From JAZNQL01 sp045531205 (GTDB lineage: Bacteria; Bacillota; Clostridia; UMGS1883; UMGS1540), in contig JAZSDN010000005.1 in the NCBI GenBank assembly GCA_045531205.1, positions 1 through 17,491 on the forward strand: a stretch of DNA of 17,491 nt. Direction: 5' to 3'. Shown piece after piece: positions 14,660-17,491 of the stretch. A program made the translations under genes and the position numbers. Position 1 is the first letter of the stretch. Every line of letters starts with the position of its first letter. Below the pieces are notes generated by a model that was not told the DNA's origin, searched no databases, and saw only the letters and a list, made by a program, of their open reading frames with translations.

Positions 14660-17329
14660 TTATTTTAAAGTAACATTACTCCATTTTTCCATATTGGCAC
14701 TTGTTAAAAGACCTGCACCTAAATAGGAATTTGTTGTAGCCGACCAAACCATAGGACGTGAGTCAGAGGTATTGCTTGTTGAAGTATAAAGCAACACTTT
14801 AATTACATCCCCTGCCTTTGCATAATTTTGTCCGTCAATGGTAAGGGGAATCTTAAAGGTCATAGCCCATTTGTTTAATTCATTTTCTATATCAAAGCTT
14901 GAAGCTTCAACAGTATCCCAGTTTCGGGAAGCATCTTCAACACCGTTATTTATATAAGCATCATAAATACTGCAAGCATCCTTGTTTGCGTAAATATGCA
15001 CACCTTCCCTTGAACCCGGGAACGCCCATAAAACATCGTTTACTTCCTGACCTCTTCTTACAAGCTTGTCGCGTTCAAGCTTTTGCTGTTCGGGAATATT
15101 AGCAAAGTTTCTGGTGTAGTTTGTTATGCGTACATACATATTTTCGCCATCCCACAGCATTTTTGCAACAGAGCTTACAGAAGATTCAAGGTAATGGAGT
15201 ACAGGCTGTAAAAACTGCTCTGTATACGGGGCCTTTTCCCAGTCTTCTTCTGTAGGAACGCCTGATACTCTTGCACATTCATATTCAGGAGAGGGGAGAT
15301 AAGGTTTTTCTACCTCTCTGCCTGTCTTTAAGTAATCATCAATAAGAGCATTACCTTTTCTTAAAGCTTCAAGATACATTTCGGGACTGCGTTCAATTTT
15401 GTCAAGTGACTGATATGTGTAAAGTGCGTTCTTTGCAAAATACTTGGATGCATATACCCAGTATCCGTCTGTATGATATGATACCTCTTCTATATGCTCT
15501 GTAAATTCTTCGGGAGTTAAGGGGTCGTTATAAAGACCTGTTAAAGATACAACGGGCACACCCTGATTTTTATATTTTTCTATGTTGTCCAAAACATCGT
15601 AAACACTGCCCCAGTAAGTACCTTCTTCAAAGTTTATGCAAGGCATCGAGGGAGTACCAAGAGCACGTGTAATACCCGTAATACCCTTTTCATAGAAAGG
15701 CATATATCCTAAAATAAGGTTTGGGTTTATATCATGCAAAGCCCTAACCCATTTTTGAACCATACTTATCATACTTTCCTTCTGGTACCAGTTGTATTCA
15801 TCCATAAGACCTGCGTTCTGAAGTGTAGCTTTGCGTTCTGTAGCAGGGGTATTTGCCATATTTTCATAGCCTCTGCCTGTTACAAAAAGTGCCCAGCAGT
15901 CATCACAATGACAGAAATCGGAATAATGGGTTGAATCTGCTTCGTACATTTCCCAGTCAAAGTTTACAGCGTAAACCGAAGGGTGAGTTGCAGCAAGTGC
16001 AAGCTTTTCAAATGCCTGAACCTTCCAATATTCTTCGGATAAAGGACAGGGAGTTTTAGTGTATTCTCTGCTTGTTCCCGAATGGAACTTTCCGTAAAGA
16101 GTGTTGTTTTTGCCTGTACCGCATTGCTGTGAAATAACTACTTTAACACCGGGGTGCTTTGCACAGTATGCATCAAGAGCATCAAGGATATCTTCTACAT
16201 TAGAAAATCTGTCATACTGCTCAACACCGCCTATAAAGTCAACACAGATGAGGTTTATGCCGGCGTCAATAAGTGAGTCACCAAGCTCGTAGTTATAAAC
16301 TTCGGTGAAGGATTGCATTCCGTACATCATACGGAGTTTGTTTTCGTCAGCAAAACCCCAAGCATCTTTGTTTCGAAGGCTCTTGTCACCGCCCATGTAG
16401 TCCTGAATAACTGCACCAACAGTCTTACCATCTGCCTTGCACGAAAGAACTGCCATAGTGTCCCATTCGTTGCAATCAGTTGCAGGATTTGCAACTGTGC
16501 GGTCCTTTTTAATCATAGGTACGTCAAACGAAACTAATGCTTCCTGATTCTTTAAAGCAATTTCTTTTCTGTATGGGTCAACGTAGTCTATAGCATATTC
16601 CTCTACTTCAATAGCGTTTGCTAAAAGCTGTGCCATAGTACCACGGTTTATTTCAGAAGAAGTATTTTCGGGCTTTGTTGTGCCTAAAAATCCCATCTTT
16701 TCTGCCTGTGCTATGTAGCCATTTGGCCATCCGCCAAGGGATACTGCATCTGCATCATAGCCGAATGCGGAAACAAGCATTTTAACTGCCTGCTCGTAAG
16801 TTAATGCAAGGTCTGGGGAGAAGGTAGTAGCCGAAGTTCCGTTTACTATCTTCATTCCATAAGCCATCATTACGTTTTTGTATGCCCAGTGAGCATCAGT
16901 TACGTCCTCAAACTTAAAATCGCCCTTGTATTCTTCCTGACCGAAAACACGCAGTAAAATTGTAACCATTTCTGCACGCGTTAAAGAAGCCGAGGGGAAA
17001 TACTTTCCTTCTTCTCTACCTGTTACAATACCAAGCTTGCCTAAAAGCTTTATTGCATTTTCAGAATCAAGACCTTTTATATCGTCAAATTCCACATTTG
17101 AGAAGGGAATTATATAGTCGTAATCTTTTTCAAGATACTCTGTTAAGGCATCACCTGTAATACCTTTTTCTATTTCGTACCAGCGTTCAATAAAAGGAAC
17201 CAATGTTCCGTCACCTTGCCACGAGTTTACAATTCTTTCAGCTGTTGTGGCAGGTGCCGCCAAAACAAGTGATTGCATACTTGTAAGCATTAAAAGAATG
17301 CTTAACATAAGTACAATAAATTTTTTCAT
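14660..17329 (-). CDS. Secreted S-layer-anchored glycosidase-like protein with CBM9-like C-terminus
   Basis: An 889-aa exported protein. Residues 1-25 are a signal peptide (MKK, a hydrophobic run, cleavage near VLAA-P). Three SLH repeats follow at about 72-130, 137-190 and 194-241, with the usual LTRAEMVTIL and F-x-DV/H-W patterns; these bind cell-wall secondary polymers. The centre (about 270-640) has strand-rich segments such as LICVDFIGG, VKVVISQQ, YAVNFDWEMYE (E460) and LILGYMPFYE, suggesting a TIM-barrel glycosidase. FCHCDDC (C473, C475, C478) follows the E460 motif. Residues about 686-889 resemble a family 9 carbohydrate-binding domain (DWEKAPYTEQF, MLWDGENMYVRI, DVLWAFPG). GGAG (17341-17338 on the minus strand) precedes the ATG. 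It faces a separate promoter region and is the only surface protein here, so it is the likely glycan-capturing member. Confidence 0.85.
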   Translation of the reverse strand: MKKFIVLMLSILLMLTSMQSLVLAAPATTAERIVNSWQGDGTLVPFIERWYEIEKGITGDALTEYLEKDYDYIIPFSNVEFDDIKGLDSENAIKLLGKLGIVTGREEGKYFPSASLTRAEMVTILLRVFGQEEYKGDFKFEDVTDAHWAYKNVMMAYGMKIVNGTSATTFSPDLALTYEQAVKMLVSAFGYDADAVSLGGWPNGYIAQAEKMGFLGTTKPENTSSEINRGTMAQLLANAIEVEEYAIDYVDPYRKEIALKNQEALVSFDVPMIKKDRTVANPATDCNEWDTMAVLSCKADGKTVGAVIQDYMGGDKSLRNKDAWGFADENKLRMMYGMQSFTEVYNYELGDSLIDAGINLICVDFIGGVEQYDRFSNVEDILDALDAYCAKHPGVKVVISQQCGTGKNNTLYGKFHSGTSREYTKTPCPLSEEYWKVQAFEKLALAATHPSVYAVNFDWEMYEADSTHYSDFCHCDDCWALFVTGRGYENMANTPATERKATLQNAGLMDEYNWYQKESMISMVQKWVRALHDINPNLILGYMPFYEKGITGITRALGTPSMPCINFEEGTYWGSVYDVLDNIEKYKNQGVPVVSLTGLYNDPLTPEEFTEHIEEVSYHTDGYWVYASKYFAKNALYTYQSLDKIERSPEMYLEALRKGNALIDDYLKTGREVEKPYLPSPEYECARVSGVPTEEDWEKAPYTEQFLQPVLHYLESSVSSVAKMLWDGENMYVRITNYTRNFANIPEQQKLERDKLVRRGQEVNDVLWAFPGSREGVHIYANKDACSIYDAYINNGVEDASRNWDTVEASSFDIENELNKWAMTFKIPLTIDGQNYAKAGDVIKVLLYTSTSNTSDSRPMVWSATTNSYLGAGLLTSANMEKWSNVTLK

Positions 17330-17348
17330 TTTGTCATCTCCTTTTTTA

Positions 17349-17362
17349 TGAAAACGTTTTGT
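17349..17362. promoter_or_regulatory. cre-like site (catabolite repression)
   Basis: TGAAAACGTTTTGT agrees with the CcpA consensus TGWAANCGNTNWCA at 12 of 14 positions, and its core AAAACGTTTT is a perfect palindrome. It lies 20 bases upstream of the SLH gene start, where a bound repressor would block that transcript, and 16 bases before the -35 of the divergent promoter. It may instead be the site of another LacI-type repressor. Confidence 0.45.
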
Positions 17363-17377
17363 TAAGTTAAATGAAAA

Positions 17378-17406
17378 TTGAGACCTTGAACTCCTTATGG
17401 TATAAT
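17378..17406 (+). promoter_or_regulatory. Strong sigma-A-type promoter for the gene at the right edge
   Basis: TTGAGA (17378-17383), a 17-base spacer and a perfect TATAAT (17401-17406). The leader to ATG 17465 is about 50 bases and carries AAAGGAG. Confidence 0.75.
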
Positions 17407-17464
17407 AGTTTCACCACAAAACCAATTACCTCCCTGAAAATCAGAGAAAGGAGAACAAGATCTC

Positions 17465-17491
17465 ATGGTAAAAATTATATCACATTGTTGC
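17465..17491 (+). CDS. Start of an unidentified gene (first nine codons)
   Basis: ATG 17465 is preceded by AAAGGAG (17447-17453) at 11 bases and by the promoter at 17378. The visible product is MVKIISHCC, too short to identify. The gene runs divergently from the SLH protein gene and shares its upstream region. Confidence 0.6.

Noticed and set aside
1..17491. CRISPR array, prophage, insertion sequence or toxin-antitoxin pair
   Set aside because: No regularly spaced repeats beyond those listed, no transposase or integrase motifs, and no small paired genes of that type were found.

Overview
The window looks like chromosomal DNA of a low-GC Gram-positive bacterium of the class Clostridia. The evidence is its AT-rich composition, strong AGGAGG-type ribosome binding sites before almost every gene, intrinsic terminators, TTGANN/TATAAT promoters, and an S-layer-homology (SLH) surface protein. 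The genus cannot be named from the sequence. There is no phage, transposase, integrase, CRISPR array or rRNA.

Layout: (1) 1-250 is the tail of a HAD-family phosphatase. (2) 266-587 holds a sigma-A-like promoter, a degenerate 5' piece of a tRNA-Leu, and an intact tRNA-Leu(CAG) with encoded CCA. (3) 749-1948 encodes a CofE-like (F420-0:glutamate ligase family) protein, closed by a strong terminator. (4) 2081-3689 holds two tandem paralogues of about 265 aa with no recognised function, probably TIM-barrel-like. (5) 3807-12129 carries three paralogous cytoplasmic proteins of about 825 aa with a family-20-like glycoside hydrolase architecture and an unusual N-terminal duplicated helix-turn-helix-like module. 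A small cytoplasmic NodB-type deacetylase sits between the first and second. (6) 12240-14522 is a tight three-gene unit: a creatinase-like M24 'pita-bread' protein without the usual metal ligands, a small protein of the Anabaena sensory rhodopsin transducer (ASRT) family, and a creatininase-family amidohydrolase. (7) A bidirectional terminator separates this from a convergent gene (14660-17329, minus strand) for a secreted SLH protein with a glycosidase-like centre and a CBM9-like C-terminus. (8) A strong plus-strand promoter drives a gene that starts at 17465 and leaves the window.

How they may work together (inference): the SLH protein would bind or cleave a glycan at the cell surface. The three internal GH-like enzymes, the deacetylase and perhaps the two unknown barrel proteins would process imported oligosaccharides, probably ones carrying N-acyl groups. 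The M24/ASRT/creatininase unit could act on a resulting amide, lactam or guanidino-type compound. The most notable regulatory signal is a 43-bp element present twice, 41/43 identical. One copy precedes the GH pair at 7173 and the other precedes the M24 unit at 12240. Each copy is two direct half-sites 21 bp apart, set at the same distance from a TAAAAT -10 box, which ties the two transcription units into one regulon. No transporter or conventional regulator gene is visible, so the locus probably extends beyond the window or is controlled from elsewhere.
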